From: Eriocheir sinensis
Lineage: Eukaryota > Arthropoda > Malacostraca > Decapoda > Varunidae
Direction of reading: 5' to 3'
NCBI RefSeq assembly: GCF_024679095.1
Contig: NC_066528.1
Location: 15,934,015 to 15,998,014, forward strand
DNA: 64,000 bases
The notes beneath the pieces were generated by a model, which saw only the letters and a list, made by a program, of their open reading frames with translations, made no database searches and was not told the origin of the DNA. The translations under genes were made by a program, and so were the position numbers. Below, piece after piece: positions 53,185 to 64,000 of the stretch; position 1 is the stretch's first letter; each line of letters starts with the position of its first letter.

Positions 53185-53480
53185 AGATTATTTTTTTATT
53201 GGGGAGAGGAAACAGTTCAAGGACAAGAAAGAAAGAAAGAAAGAGAGAAAAGAAAGAAAAGAAAGCCTAGACGCTGCCCCTGACCAAGAAAAGCAAGAGA
53301 GAGAAGGAAAAAAGAAAAAAAAGAAGAAAGAAAGAACGAATGAATGAATGAAATAACGTATGAAAGAAAGAAAACAAAAACAGAGAAAAAGAAAGAAAAA
53401 AGAAAGCAAGGAGAAAAGAAAGAAGAGAAAGAAAGAAGGAAAGAAAGAAAAAAAAACGGAGTGGCTGAAAGAAAGTAAGA
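53185..53480 (+). mobile_element. Diverged crab-type repeat plus (GAAA)n
   Basis: attggggagaggaaacagtt, caaggacaag and agcctagacgctgcccctga match the order of the AGCCCGCTA family. The A-rich interior has expanded into gaaagaaa, and GAAA tetramers continue to 53450. Confidence 0.6.
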
Positions 53481-53629
53481 AATGAAACAACAAATAAAGA
53501 AAGAGTTTAATGAAGGGAGTTTTCATGAATGACGTTTATTAATGAACAGAGGAGGAATAAGAAACAGAACTTAAGAGAAAACGAAGGGTGGAGGAAATGC
53601 CGAATGCTTAGAATGGAGAAAGAGTAATG

Positions 53630-54235
53630 TGTGAATAGGGGTGAAGGGGAGAAAAGGGGGAGGAAGAGGGGATGTGCTGGGGAAGAGGAAGAGGGGAAGG
53701 AAGGAAGAGGAAGGAAGAGAGGGTCAACTATATCAGAACAGTTATTTCCTCTTCTTCCTCCTCTTTCCTCTTCTTCTTCTTCCTCTTTTAACTATGACTT
53801 CTTCTTACTGTTACACTTCTATTACTTCCTCTTCTTCCATATCTTAAATTCCATCTTCTTCTTCTTCTTCTTCTTCTTCTTCTTCTTCATCTTCCTCTTC
53901 TAACTATTACACTTTCATTACTTTCTTCCTCCTCTTCCTCCTCTTCCCTCCTCTTCTTCTTCCTCCTCTTACTTACTCTCCCAGAAAAAAAAAGAGGATG
54001 TGCTGGGGAAGAGTAATGTTTGATAAGGAGGAGGAGGAGGAGGAGGAGGAGGAGGGGAAGTACCAGAGAAGAGAAGCAGAGCGTTGAGGAAGGTTAGGAT
54101 GGAGAGGAAGGGAAGGGGAGAGAAGGGGAGGGAAGGAAGGGAAGGGAAGGAGAAGAAGGAGGGAAGGAAGGAGGGAAGGAGAGGAAGGAGGCGGGAAGGC
54201 CCAGGAAAGCGTTAAGCAACAACCCCGTGACGCAA
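53630..54235. repeat. GGA and TTC trinucleotide-rich tracts
   Basis: GGA/GAA to 53730, TTC 53740-53975, GGA from 54025. Short duplicated phrase gatgtgctggggaagag at 53671 and 53997. Confidence 0.9.
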
Positions 54236-54239
54236 GGCT

Positions 54240-54290
54240 CGGGGGGGGGGGGGGGGGAGTGGGGGGGGGGGAAAGGGGGAGGGGGAGGAT
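54240..54290. repeat. Poly-G runs
   Basis: Runs of about 18, 11, 5 and 5 G within 50 bp, a strong G-quadruplex-forming candidate on the plus strand. Confidence 0.9.
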
Positions 54291-54379
54291 GAAAGGAAAA
54301 AAGGGGAGAAGTGAAAAGCGATCCTATAGTTCATTTTTCTCAAGACATTATCGTTTTGTCTGAGTTGAAGTGATATAAA

Positions 54380-54838
54380 GTAACAGGAAATTCACCTCAT
54401 CTCAACTTCTTTTCGTTCACTAATTTAACCAGCATATGAATCTTAGAAAATTCACCTCATTTTAACTTGTTTGTTCACTAATCTATTTAAGTAACATATG
54501 AACTTTAGGATACTCACTTCATTTCAACTTCTGTCTGTTTACTAATCTATTTAACTAGCATATGAATCTTAGAAAATTCACCTCATCTCAACTTGTTTCT
54601 TCACTAATCTACTTAACCAACATATAAACCTTAAGAAATTCACCTCATCTCAACTTCTGTCTGTTCACTAATTTACTTAAGTAACATATGGACCAAGGAA
54701 AATTCACTTCAACTCAACTTCTGTTTGTTCACTAACTTACTTAACTAACCTTACAAAATTCACCTCATTTCAACTTGTCTGTTCACTAATTTACTTACCT
54801 AACATATGAACCTAAGGAAATTCATCTCATCGCTAATA
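54380..54838. repeat. ~61-bp satellite, about 8 copies
   Basis: aaaattcacctcatctcaac, ctgtctgttcactaatctat and ttaactaacatatgaacctt recur every 60-66 bp. Confidence 0.9.
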
Positions 54839-54954
54839 AGAAAAGAAAACAAACAAGAAAATAACTAAATAAAAGAAAATGATAAATGAAAATGCTACTC
54901 CTTCAGATCTTTTTTACTTCGTTTCTTCCTTTCGACCGCCTTCTCCCTCATCAC

Positions 54955-55095
54955 CAAAACCTTTATTTTTTATTTTTACAGCAAAGGAGACAGCACAAGG
55001 GCACAAAAAAATGAAACAACAATAAAAAAAGCCCGCTACTCGCTGCTCCTGTAAAGAATCCAAAGAGGTGGCCGAAAGAGCAGTCAATTACGTGA
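54955..55095 (+). mobile_element. Crab-type dispersed repeat (AGCCCGCTACTCGCTGCTCC)
   Basis: ttacagcaaaggagacagca, caagggcac, A-rich interior, agcccgctactcgctgctcc, aatccaaagaggtggccgaa. It is nearly the same as the copy at 21735. Confidence 0.8.
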
Positions 55096-55204
55096 TCAAG
55101 ACACAGCGAGGGATCCAATTTCAAACATACCTGTGAATCAAGAAACGAATGAAACCCAAGAAACAGACACGGAACTGATGAGTAAACATTTATTTGACAT
55201 GATT

Positions 55205-55760
55205 AAGTCCCCGCACACCTTTGAAGACTCACCGATATGCAAAACTTAACTTCTCTTTCTCCTTTCGTTCTCTCTCCTAAGTAAGTGTCTTGACGATTAC
55301 TATTTCTTGATCTTAAATGTTTCTAATGTGTGTCTACTTTTTGTTTGTTCACTAATCTATTCAGACTACGATAATAACCTTAGGAAATTCACTTACCTCA
55401 ACCTTCTATAGATTCACCGATATGTAGAACTAAACTTTTCTTTATCCGCCTTTCGTCCTCCAAAATAAGTGTGTCGACGTTTACCATTTGTCGTTCACTT
55501 TTGTTCGTTCACTAATCTATTTTAACTACGATAATAACCTTCGGAAATTCACTTATCACAACCTTCTATAGATTCACCGATATGCAACACTTAACTTTTC
55601 TTTATCCGTCTTTCGTCCTCCAAAATAAGTGTGTCGACGTTTACCATTTGTCGTTCACTTTTGTTCGTTCACTAATCTATTTTAACCGCGATAATAACCT
55701 TCGGAAATTCACTTATCACAACCTTCTATAGATTCACCGATACGCAAAACTTGAGAGGAG
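55205..55760. repeat. 160-bp satellite, about 3.5 copies
   Basis: gattcaccgatatgcaaaac is at 55411, 55571 and 55731 (exactly 160 bp apart), with an older copy near 55228. The unit shares cactaatctattttaac and gaaattcactt with the 61-bp satellite at 54380, so the two are related. Confidence 0.92.
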
Positions 55761-56430
55761 AAAAAAAGACGTTCTCCTTCAACATAATTGGTTCTGATTC
55801 TCCAGGGGATGATCTTATCGATGCTTCCCTTGGCGGTACCTTGACTTACCACCACCCCCATCACCCTCCTGATACCCCCCTCCCGTCACCCGTTCCCCCT
55901 TACCTATTTTTCTGTCTACAGTTTTCTCCTATTCTACATTCATTTCCTCCCTCCAGTTCGCCGTTTCATCGTTATTTCTTACTGTATTCAATTTCCCATT
56001 ACATAATCATTTCCTATTTCAAGTCTTCTATTTCGACATTATTTTCTGTTTCAAATGTATTCCATCACTAATTCCTGTTTTCAGTCTAACTTTCTTTCAT
56101 TATTTTCTGTTTTAAGTTTACCTTCCAACAAAATTTTCTGTTTCCACTCATTTCTTCCATCATTTCTTCATATCATTTATTTTCCGTTTCAAATCTATTC
56201 CATCACTGTTTCCTGTTTTCAGTTTACCTTTCCATCATTAGGTTCTGTTTCCACTCATTTCTTCCATCATCACTGCCCCTTTTTCTATACTCCATATCAT
56301 CATTATCTTCATCTATATCATCGACTCCTCCTCCATTATGTCCCGTTTTCAGTCTATCATTACATAGTTTTCCCTTTTTTTCAGCCTATCATTGCATCAT
56401 CATTTCCTTTTTTCCACTCTGCTGCTTCAG
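55761..56430. repeat. T-rich decayed repeat (~90-110 bp)
   Basis: tttctgtttcaaatctattc, catcactgtttcctgttttc and ctcatttcttccatca recur between 55990 and 56400. 55761-55920 is unassigned. Confidence 0.65.
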
Positions 56431-56434
56431 GACA

Positions 56435-57572
56435 ATGATCGGTATTCTCAGACACTTCCGCCACTCACAGCAACCATTTCCAAAGGCCTCAAGGGAGATT
56501 AAACGGGTTCTGATAAGTTGATTTTCGAGTTCATGACAGGAGCTTCGTCAGACTACCACCAGGGTCATAAAACTATATAGGGAAAGGCCGACAACTCCGA
56601 AAGCCTAAATGAGTGTTGCATGGGCGCCGATATGGTCTCATGGGATATTAAACGAGTTCTCATGAGTTGTTTTTGCAAGTTCATGGTACAAAGGCTTCGT
56701 CAAACTACCACCAGGGTCATCTAACTACCCACGGAAAGGTCCACAACTCCTGGGAAAGCCTTGGCGAATGGGTGTGCTGGGGCGCCAAAATGCCTCAAAG
56801 GAGTTGTTTTTCAAGTTCACGGTACAGAAGCTTCGTCAAACTACCACCAGGGTCATCAAACTACCCAGGGAAAGGCCCACAACTCCTACGAAAGCCTAAT
56901 GTGTGTTGCTTGGGCTCCGATATGCTGAAGAATATGGCCCAGTACCGACCATTTCCAAGGGCCTTGAAGGAGATTAAACAGGTTCTCATGAGTTGTTTTT
57001 CAAGTTCACGGTACAGAGGCTTCGTCAAACTACCACCAGGGTCATCAAACTACCCAGGGAAAGGCCCACAACTCCTACGAAAGCCTTGGCGAATGGGTGT
57101 GCTGGGGCGCCAAAATGCCTCAAAGGAGTTGTTTTTCAAGTTCACGGTACAGAAGCTTCGTCAAACTACCACCAGGGTCATCAAACTACCCAGGGAAAGG
57201 CCCACAACTCCTACGAAAGCCTTGGTGAATGGGTGTGCTGGGGCGCTGAAATGCCTCACAGGAGTTGTTTTTTCAGGTTCACGGTCCACAAGCTTCGTCA
57301 AACTACCACCAGGGTCATCAAACTACCCACGGAAAGGCCCACAACTCCTACGAAAGCCTAATGTGTGTTGCTTGGGCTCCGATATGTTTCAGAATATGGC
57401 TCAGTACTATTTCCAAAGGCCTTAAAGGAGACTAAACGCGTTCTCATGAGTAGTTTTTCAAGTTCACGGTACAGAAGCTTCGTCAAACTACCACCAGGGT
57501 CACCAAACTCCTACGAAAGCCTTAATGTGTGTTGGGACGCCGAAATGTTTTGAAGAATATGGCCCTCAGACA
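56435..57572 (+). repeat. R element array, about 8 cores in ~135- and ~190-bp units
   Basis: cggtacagaagcttcgtcaa, actaccaccagggtcatcaa, actacccagggaaaggccca and caactcctacgaaagcctta recur. Some units have complete right ends (gctccgatatgctgaagaat; cgaaatgttttgaagaatat) and left ends (cggtattctcagacacttcc). The 252-codon plus-strand frame through it is the repeat. Confidence 0.9.
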
Positions 57573-57950
57573 CTCCGCTTGTTGCTGAGCCTTGCGCCGT
57601 GACGGAGGAGGAAACCAAAACCTGCAAAAACCCTGCTACTTGTGTTCTATAAGACGGCGATGCGCTCTTCAGCCCAGCAAAGCGGTGACCTCGAGGCGCT
57701 TGACGGTCTTTGTCCCCTCTACCAAACCCCGCCCTCAGCCATCCCGCCCCGCCTTCAGCACATTGTCCTACCTGCAAATTGCCGCTCGTTTTTACTCCCT
57801 CCCCATCAGGCGACACCTCAGCCCCCATTGTGAGCAGCCGGACTTTGCAGCAGCGACGACGGTAAAAACTTAATGATGGCGGGTTCCGAAAAAGCTGTTC
57901 TCGGATCCTTTTAGTTTCTTGTCAGGGTTTAGTTGTCTTTGGTGTGCCTA
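57573..57950 (+). promoter_or_regulatory. Non-repetitive region upstream of the candidate exon
   Basis: About 380 bp of mixed, moderately GC-rich unique sequence directly before the candidate first exon. It could be its promoter and 5' UTR. No TATA box or initiator could be assigned. Confidence 0.25.
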
Positions 57951-58053
57951 ATGCGTAACACTGGAGGCCTGAGCGGTTGGGTGGACCTTTCAGCATCCGG
58001 GTTCCTGGTGTTTTGTCCCCTCGTCATTGTGTTTGGTGGGACTGTTGCTGCCG
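57951..58053 (+). CDS. Candidate first coding exon with a signal-peptide-like segment
   Basis: ATG at 57951 follows an in-frame TAG seven codons upstream. It is followed by 34 codons and one extra base to a strong donor, GCCG|GTGAGT. The peptide begins MRNTGGLSGWVDLSASGF and has a hydrophobic run, FLVFCPLVIVFGGTVAA, like a signal peptide or membrane anchor. The next exon would be further to the right and was not identified; the DNA beyond is satellite. The protein is not recognised. A chance open frame cannot be excluded. Confidence 0.35.
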
Positions 58054-58079
58054 GTGAGTGACAACCGAGAAAGTGTTGA

Positions 58080-58810
58080 GTCAGGGCGGACAGACATCAA
58101 GAAGAGATAAGATTCAAGCCTTTGCCGTAGCAGGATGGAGTACACTAACAACAGAGGAAAGAGAGACAAAGGCGAAGAACATTTACAAAAACCTCTGTAG
58201 ATAGTTAGTCAGGGGGGACAGAAGGCTAGATGGAGAGATAAGATTTGAGCCTTTGCCGGAGCAGGATGGAGTACACTAACAACAGAGGACAGAGAGACAG
58301 AGACACGGAGGACAGAAAACCAGATGGAGAGATAAGATTTGAGCCTTTGCCGGAGCAGGAGGAACTACACTAATGACAGAGAAAGGTGAAGAGCATTTAG
58401 AAAAACCTTTGTCCTGGAAAACACGCACCAAAGACAGAGTAGCGGGCTTTTTTTATTTGAGTAGCGGGCTTTTATTCATTATTGTTTCCTTTTTTTGTGG
58501 CCTTGAACTGTCACCTTTGCTATAAGAAAAGGAGGAAAACATTTAGCAGAGCCTTTGTCCTGTAGTTAATTAAGTCAGGATGGACAGAAATCTATATGAA
58601 GAGATGATATTCAAGTATTTGCCGCAGCATGATTGACTAAACAAAAAAACAGACAGAAGTGGAGAACATTTAGGAAAGCCTTTGTCCTGTAGTTAGTTAA
58701 TCAGGGGGGACAAAGAACCAAATAGAGAGATAAGATTGTAGCCTTTGCCGGAGCAGGATGGAGTACACTAACACCAGACAAAGAAGCATAATATTACGAA
58801 AAGCCATTGT
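58080..58810. repeat. ~90-130 bp satellite, 5 copies, interrupted by a crab-type repeat
   Basis: agataagattyragcctttgccg then gagcaggatggagtacacta recur at about 58105, 58235, 58328, 58605 and 58728. At 58436-58530 a minus-strand copy of the AGCCCGCTACT family (agtagcgggcttttt twice, then cttgaactgtcacctttgct) separates units. Confidence 0.85.
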
Positions 58811-59035
58811 TCTGAAGGGCGCTAAACTCTGACTCAGCTATGCATTGAACGGGGCATGGACTGGGTATTTCCTCTTTACAACGCTGCCAAACCTACCCTT
58901 GAAGGTGGAAATGTAGCCTCTATTAGCCTTTCCCTCTAAAAAATACTTGATAACACTGAATTGGGGGTGAGTTGTCAGTGAAGGGGAGAGATCCAAAAGG
59001 ACTTCATATTTGTGGACCATAGTTGAATCAAGGCG

Positions 59036-59037
<2 letters not shown>
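58811..59037. other. Unassigned sequence
   Basis: Mixed composition, no feature recognised. Confidence 0.5.
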
Positions 59038-59100
<63 letters not shown>

Positions 59101-59101
59101 A
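59038..59101. repeat. (CAA)n microsatellite
   Basis: About 63 bp of CAA. 59102-59355 after it is unassigned. Confidence 0.97.
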
Positions 59102-59356
59102 AATGAATAACCAGGGAAGCACAAACTAACCTCGTATCCCCTCCTCCTTACGCCATCTGCAAGCCCCCACCCCCACCCCCACTCACCCACCCCCGAAAAA
59201 AAAAACAATGGCATACTTCTTCAGGAGACAAATTACCCCCTAAACGGAGAGGCTGTGTTGTGCAGTGTTGCGTGTCGGGGAGTAAAAGGAAGAGGAGTGT
59301 TGACATTGGTTTCGCTTACCTAACGTTGCAACACAAGAAGCAAATGGAACGGTAAT

Positions 59357-59360
59357 AGAT

Positions 59361-59398
<38 letters not shown>

Positions 59399-59399
59399 A

Positions 59400-59431
<32 letters not shown>

Positions 59432-59437
59432 GTTGTG

Positions 59438-59487
<50 letters not shown>

Positions 59488-59488
59488 T
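59357..59488. repeat. (GAT)n and (AGT)n microsatellites
   Basis: GAT at 59358-59430, AGT at 59436-59487; GA and GGA tracts follow at 59530-59556 and 59646-59684. Confidence 0.97.
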
Positions 59489-59759
59489 ATGAAAGGAATT
59501 TGAAAAGGAAAACGAAGGACGGGTAAAAGTGAGAGAGAGAGAGAGAGAGAAACAGAGAGAAACAGAGAAAGAGAGAGAAAGAAAGAAAGAAAACAAGGAA
59601 GAATGTATCCGGGAAAGAAAGGAGTGAAGAAGAAGAAGGCAACAGGAGGAGGAGGAGGAGGAGGAGGAGGAGGAGGAGGAGGAGGGCACTAATCTACTTT
59701 CTCTCTCGCCCAGCAAACAACCACAAGTGAAAGGCTGGAATGACATGATCCTTCCTCTT

Positions 59760-59995
59760 GCTTGCTACCCTCCCCCCCCCCTTTTCCCTCCCTTCCCTTC
59801 CCCTTCCCTCCCCTTCCCTCCCTTCCCTCCCTTCCCTCCTTTCCTTTCCTTCTTTCTTCTCCCAACTCGCTTGCTCATTTGCATTTCGCTTTTTTTTTCT
59901 TTGTTTTTTTTTCGTTTTCTGCTTCCAGTTTCTGCTTCTGTGTTTTTCTTGTGCTTTCTTTCTGTCTGTCTTATGTTCTCTCTCTCTCTTTCTCG

Positions 59996-59997
<2 letters not shown>
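59760..59997. repeat. CT-rich tract leading into (TC)n
   Basis: ccctt and ctttctt words. No gene. Confidence 0.85.
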
Positions 59998-60985
<988 letters not shown>

Positions 60986-60989
60986 TGAT

Positions 60990-61225
60990 GGTCGACTCTA
61001 GCTTGTCATGGCGCAGGTAAGTGTTTATAGTGGCGCCATCTTGCTTGCCTCATGCTGCCCCCCAGAGCTCATCTTTAATCCCTTTGTTAGAGAGGATCTA
61101 GAGGCCGGGTTCATAGATGGTCTTCAGGACAGCATGTAGGCAACCGTAGGACACTCGGCGGTGACTGAAAACTCGCCAGCTTGTTTGATGCAACGGGAGG
61201 GAGACGAACCCGCATCCTCCTCTTT
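60990..61225 (-). mobile_element. Diverged tRNA-derived SINE copy
   Basis: Minus strand: B-box-like GGGTTCGTCTCC near 61209, gaaaactcgcc, cctacatgctgtcctgaaga, gagctctggggggcagcatg, aagatggcgccactataaac and ctgcgccatgacaagc. Same order as the SINE at 31294. Confidence 0.75.
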
Positions 61226-61783
61226 TCTTATTTAGGTGCTTCCTGTAGCGCTGTCTTGTGGGGCCTCATCGACGACCCCAGCCCGTAAGTGACGCAGGCG
61301 AATTTTATTCATAGTGGGTGCCGTGATGAATGACTTTTGCTTGCCCCATGCTGCCCCCCGGTGCTCCTCTTGACTGAAGTCGATGAAGTTAGGATTGATT
61401 GAAGATCTGGGCAGCATGTGGGTAATCTTCCGCCACTCAGCGATGACTTGAAAAATCAGCGTGTTTCGGTGGGACTCGAACATAGGGCCAGTTTCACAGT
61501 TCCCCATGACAGGTTAGTAAGCTCCCAAACCAATACCATAGCCTTCGAAATTTCATTGTATAGTGTCTGGTGTTTGTATTAACGTTCACAAATTTGACGA
61601 AACTATACAGGAAAAGTCTTGTGTATTTAGTGTGGCATCGAAGACAACCCCATTTTGGATTATATGGGATTCTATAGTCTGGTTTGGGCTGTTACGAAGA
61701 CACTGTGTTGGACTGTGAAACCGGTTCTTAGTCCACGTTAGGTCCGCAGGCTCACCACGCCCGCAAATTGCCCATTTAGCCAC
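61213..61783 (-). mobile_element. tRNA-derived SINE split by a MITE between A and B boxes
   Basis: Minus strand: A box TGGCTAAATGGG at 61782-61771 (exact fit to TRGYNNARNNGG), then gcgtggtgagcctgcggacc, then the MITE at 61727-61485, then GTTCGAGTCCC (61481-61471), cacgctgatttttcaagtca, ggagcaccggggggcagcat, cactatgaataaaattcgcc and a 3' end at about 61213. Without the MITE the boxes would be about 47 bp apart, normal for tRNA-derived promoters. Confidence 0.75.
61485..61727. mobile_element. ~243-bp MITE with imperfect ~50-bp inverted ends
   Basis: The left end reads GGGCCAGTTTCACAGTTCCC, with GCTCCCAAACCAATACCATA further in. The reverse complement of the right end reads AACCGGTTTCACAGTCCAAC, with CAGCCCAAACCAGACTATAG further in. 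No transposase. Target duplication unclear (TAG on both sides is possible). Confidence 0.7.
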
Positions 61784-61789
61784 CGCCTC

Positions 61790-62160
61790 CTGGACAACGC
61801 GCCCGCACGTTGACCACTCATCCACCGCAACCTGCTCTTTCCCCACTCATTTCCCACTTTCTCTTTCATTACTCTCATCACGCACACACTCAGCCATCAG
61901 ACCCACATTTCCCGCCATCATCCTTTCCCTGAGGTCCGCCCGTGTGTGTGTGGAGAGCCGGGCCGAGTGTGTGTTGAGGAGAGGCACCGAGACGCGGCGT
62001 ATTTGTTTATCATCTTCGTGGCGGCGCACCCTCGTGTTTGCATGTCACACTGAGGCTTACGTTATCTTTTTCTGAGGGGGAGGGTGGGGGGGGGTAGGTG
62101 ACTGTAGTGTTTGTCTCTCGTGTTGCTTCGCCGCCCTTCGTTTCGTATGGGCTTATATAA
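61790..62160. other. Non-repetitive sequence, no gene recognised
   Basis: Mixed sequence with CpGs near 61920-62030. Short frames on both strands, none recognisable. The minus strand just upstream of the SINE head has further A-box-like words (ggatgagtggtcaacgtgcg). Confidence 0.45.

Positions 62161-62164
<4 letters not shown>

Positions 62165-62223
<59 letters not shown>
62165..62223. repeat. (GT)n microsatellite
   Basis: About 58 bp of GT. Confidence 0.97.
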
Positions 62224-62226
<3 letters not shown>

Positions 62227-63060
62227 AACTGTCTTTTATATCTTCCCTTTTTCAGAAGTTCTCCTCTAAGTAACTTTCCGTGTTTTTACTTCCAGATATT
62301 TTCAGGTTTTTTTTATTAATTTTCTGTCTGTCCGTCTCTGTCTGTCCATCTATCCTTTATCCCTTCCACAAAGATTCCCGCTGTATAACTTTGCTTAATC
62401 TTTTTTTCCCTCGTCTGGTTGTGGTGTTTGGATATGTATATGGTGTTTATATGTGTGTTTGTGTGTGTTTGTATCGTTTCTCTGTTGTGTCTTGTTTTTC
62501 TTTTCTATTATATTTTGCTTCTTGGTGTGAGTTTGTTTTTATTTCCTTTTTCGTGAGTGTTTTATTTTCTTTACTTATTTTTTTGCTTGCTGGTGTGTGA
62601 TTGTATAGTTTTCTTGGTGAGTATGTTTTTTCTTTCTATTTTCTTTCCTATTATATTTTCCTTGTTGTTTCTGTTTCCCTCTCTCTTTTTCCTCAATCTT
62701 TTTTCTCTGTCTTTTTCCTGTATCTGTTTTTTTTTCTATTTTAATTTCTTTTATATTTTCCTTGCTGTTTCTGTTTCACTCTCTATTTTTCCTCTGTCTA
62801 TTTCCTGTATCTTATCCCTCAATCTTTTTCCTCTATGTTTTTTTTTCTATTTCCATTCCTTTTGTATTTTCCTTGCTGTTTCTGTTTCCCTCTATCTTTT
62901 TCCTTTACTTTTTTCCTCCATCTTTTGCCTCCATCTTTTCCCTCCATCTTTTTCCTCCATCTTATCTCTCGATGTTTCTTTATTTTCTATTTTCATTCCT
63001 TTTATATTCTTCTTGCTATATCTGTTTTCCTTTATCTTTTTCCTCGCCCGGTCGTGGTTA
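62224..63060. repeat. T-rich tract with a ~120-bp decayed tandem repeat
   Basis: From about 62640, ttttatattttccttgctgt, ttctgtttccctctatcttt and tttcctcaatctttttcctc recur about four times (62650, 62750, 62865, 63003). Hydrophobic frames (up to 201 codons) are due to T-richness. Confidence 0.8.
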
Positions 63061-63197
63061 GGCGTGGGTGATTCCTGCTGGCCGGGGAGGGTCGAGCGGG
63101 GAAAGGAAAGGAGCCTGTTCACTCCGGCAAATTTAACGTTGACGATGTGTGTATGCATTTAAAACTTGCTTAGTCTCTTTCTCTTCTCTCTTCTCTC

Positions 63198-63233
<36 letters not shown>

Positions 63234-63425
63234 TGGCACAGATGTATACAGAACACGAATGAAGACACTCCAATATAAACAGTCTGTATAAACACACACA
63301 CACACACAGGGATGAGGTGTGTGGTGTGTGAGTCCCGGCAGTACCCAGAGATCGCCTATAATGAGGTTGGTCCAATCGGAAGGGTACTTGCTGGCGATGA
63401 CGAGTCCAGCTCATGATCAGGCCGT
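63061..63425. other. Unassigned; (TC)n and short (CA)n inside
   Basis: GC-rich patch 63040-63125, TC tract 63176-63233, CA 63292-63309. No gene recognised. Confidence 0.5.
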
Positions 63426-63429
63426 GGCA

Positions 63430-63642
63430 ATAAGGAAATTTCAATGCTAGGTTAAATACGTATCCACATTATTAGCAAATGAGCAATAGGGAAGTTTCAA
63501 TGCGAGGTTAGGTACGAATCCACATAATCAGAGGTAGTGTGGAAATTTCAATGCGAGGTTCAGTACTTATCCACATTATCAATAGGCTGAGTAAGGAAAT
63601 TTCAATGCAAGGTTAGGTACTTATCCACCCTCCCTGCGCCCA
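63430..63642. repeat. ~55-60-bp satellite, 4 copies
   Basis: gaaatttcaatgcgaggtta, then ggtacttatccacattatca recur at about 63437, 63492, 63551 and 63597. Confidence 0.92.
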
Positions 63643-63736
63643 TCCTCTCTCTCAGGTGCACGGCAGGCGAAGGTGACGATGGAAGGGAAGACAAATGATT
63701 GCAAGTTACCGATCAAGGGATAAGACAGGTAGGTGA

Positions 63737-63738
<2 letters not shown>

Positions 63739-63808
<70 letters not shown>
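63739..63808. repeat. (GT)n microsatellite
   Basis: About 70 bp of GT; purine-rich sequence follows to the window end. Confidence 0.97.
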
Positions 63809-63811
<3 letters not shown>

Positions 63812-64000
63812 TCCGGAAATGCTTTACAACCCGAATATAGAGAAAATGTAGGCGGGTGAAAGGAAAGAATGAGAGAGAGGAAGAGACGGAGAGATGGAGG
63901 AAGAATGAGGAGTGAGGAAAGGAGCGAGGAGAGGAAAGATAGAATGAGGAAATAAAAAAAAGGACAGAGAAACAGACAGAGAAGCAGGAAAAATGAAAAG

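Noticed and set aside
56667..57425. A 252-codon plus-strand frame resembling a repetitive protein
   Set aside because: It follows the R element array; the same sequence elsewhere carries stops and shifts, and reading frame changes between repeats.
61232..61507. A 91-codon minus-strand frame
   Set aside because: It lies in the SINE and its boundary with the MITE; the homologous SINE at 31294 does not keep the frame.

Overview
This is a window of nuclear DNA from an arthropod, most likely a decapod crustacean and probably a crab. The reasons are: arthropod-type (TTAGG)n telomeric repeats, a Spaetzle cytokine gene with GT-AG introns, very dense and long microsatellites, and dispersed repeats that I associate from memory (no search run) with brachyuran sequences, notably one with the core AGCCCGCTACTCGCTGCTCC. 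There is no operon structure, no ribosomal RNA and no bacterial or viral gene layout. Nearly every long open frame is low-complexity sequence (TC, GT, GGA, TTC or CCTTA repeats) or tandem-repeat sequence and is not a gene.

The one gene I can assemble with confidence lies on the minus strand between 18209 and 13309. Five exons (18209-18028, 16669-16577, 15978-15547, 14064-13888, 13480-13309) join with matching phases and consensus splice sites. They give about 351 residues of a secreted Spaetzle-family cystine-knot precursor: hydrophobic leader, conserved N-terminal block, Pro/Tyr-rich prodomain, furin-type site RRRQKR, and a mature domain of about 104 residues with eight cysteines. The start codon is not in these exons, so a 5' exon lies upstream and was not found. 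A second, weaker candidate is a first coding exon on the plus strand at 57951-58053.

The rest is repeat landscape. (1) About 45-55 copies of a roughly 200-230 bp element, called R here, occur on both strands. Its ends match as imperfect terminal inverted repeats, so I read it as a MITE. It has been amplified locally into tandem arrays with different units (91, 105, 171 and about 198 bp). (2) Other MITEs: a 208 bp GCCCCGTTCACA element at 9691, a fold-back element at 17389 and 49461, and a hAT-like MITE with 8-bp target duplications at 23182 and 49645, the second nested inside the fold-back copy. (3) A tRNA-derived SINE family has four copies; one has a MITE inserted between its A and B boxes (61213-61783). 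(4) CR1-like LINE 3' ends carry a (TTATGTTC)n tail. (5) There are more than a dozen unrelated 60-180 bp satellites and several minisatellites.

Layout: 1-13.2 kb repeats, R arrays and the 128-bp satellite; 13.3-18.2 kb spaetzle gene; 18.2-33 kb satellites, purine/pyrimidine tracts, LINE, hAT MITE and SINE; 33-37 kb A-rich satellites between inverted arms holding a decayed LINE ORF1-like fragment; 37-45 kb simple repeats and a CpG-rich block near 38.5 kb; 45-52 kb satellites, nested MITEs and R; 52-57.6 kb satellites and R; 57.6-64 kb candidate exon, satellite, long TC tracts and the SINE/MITE cluster. Coordinates of repeat edges are by eye and good to about 5-20 bp.
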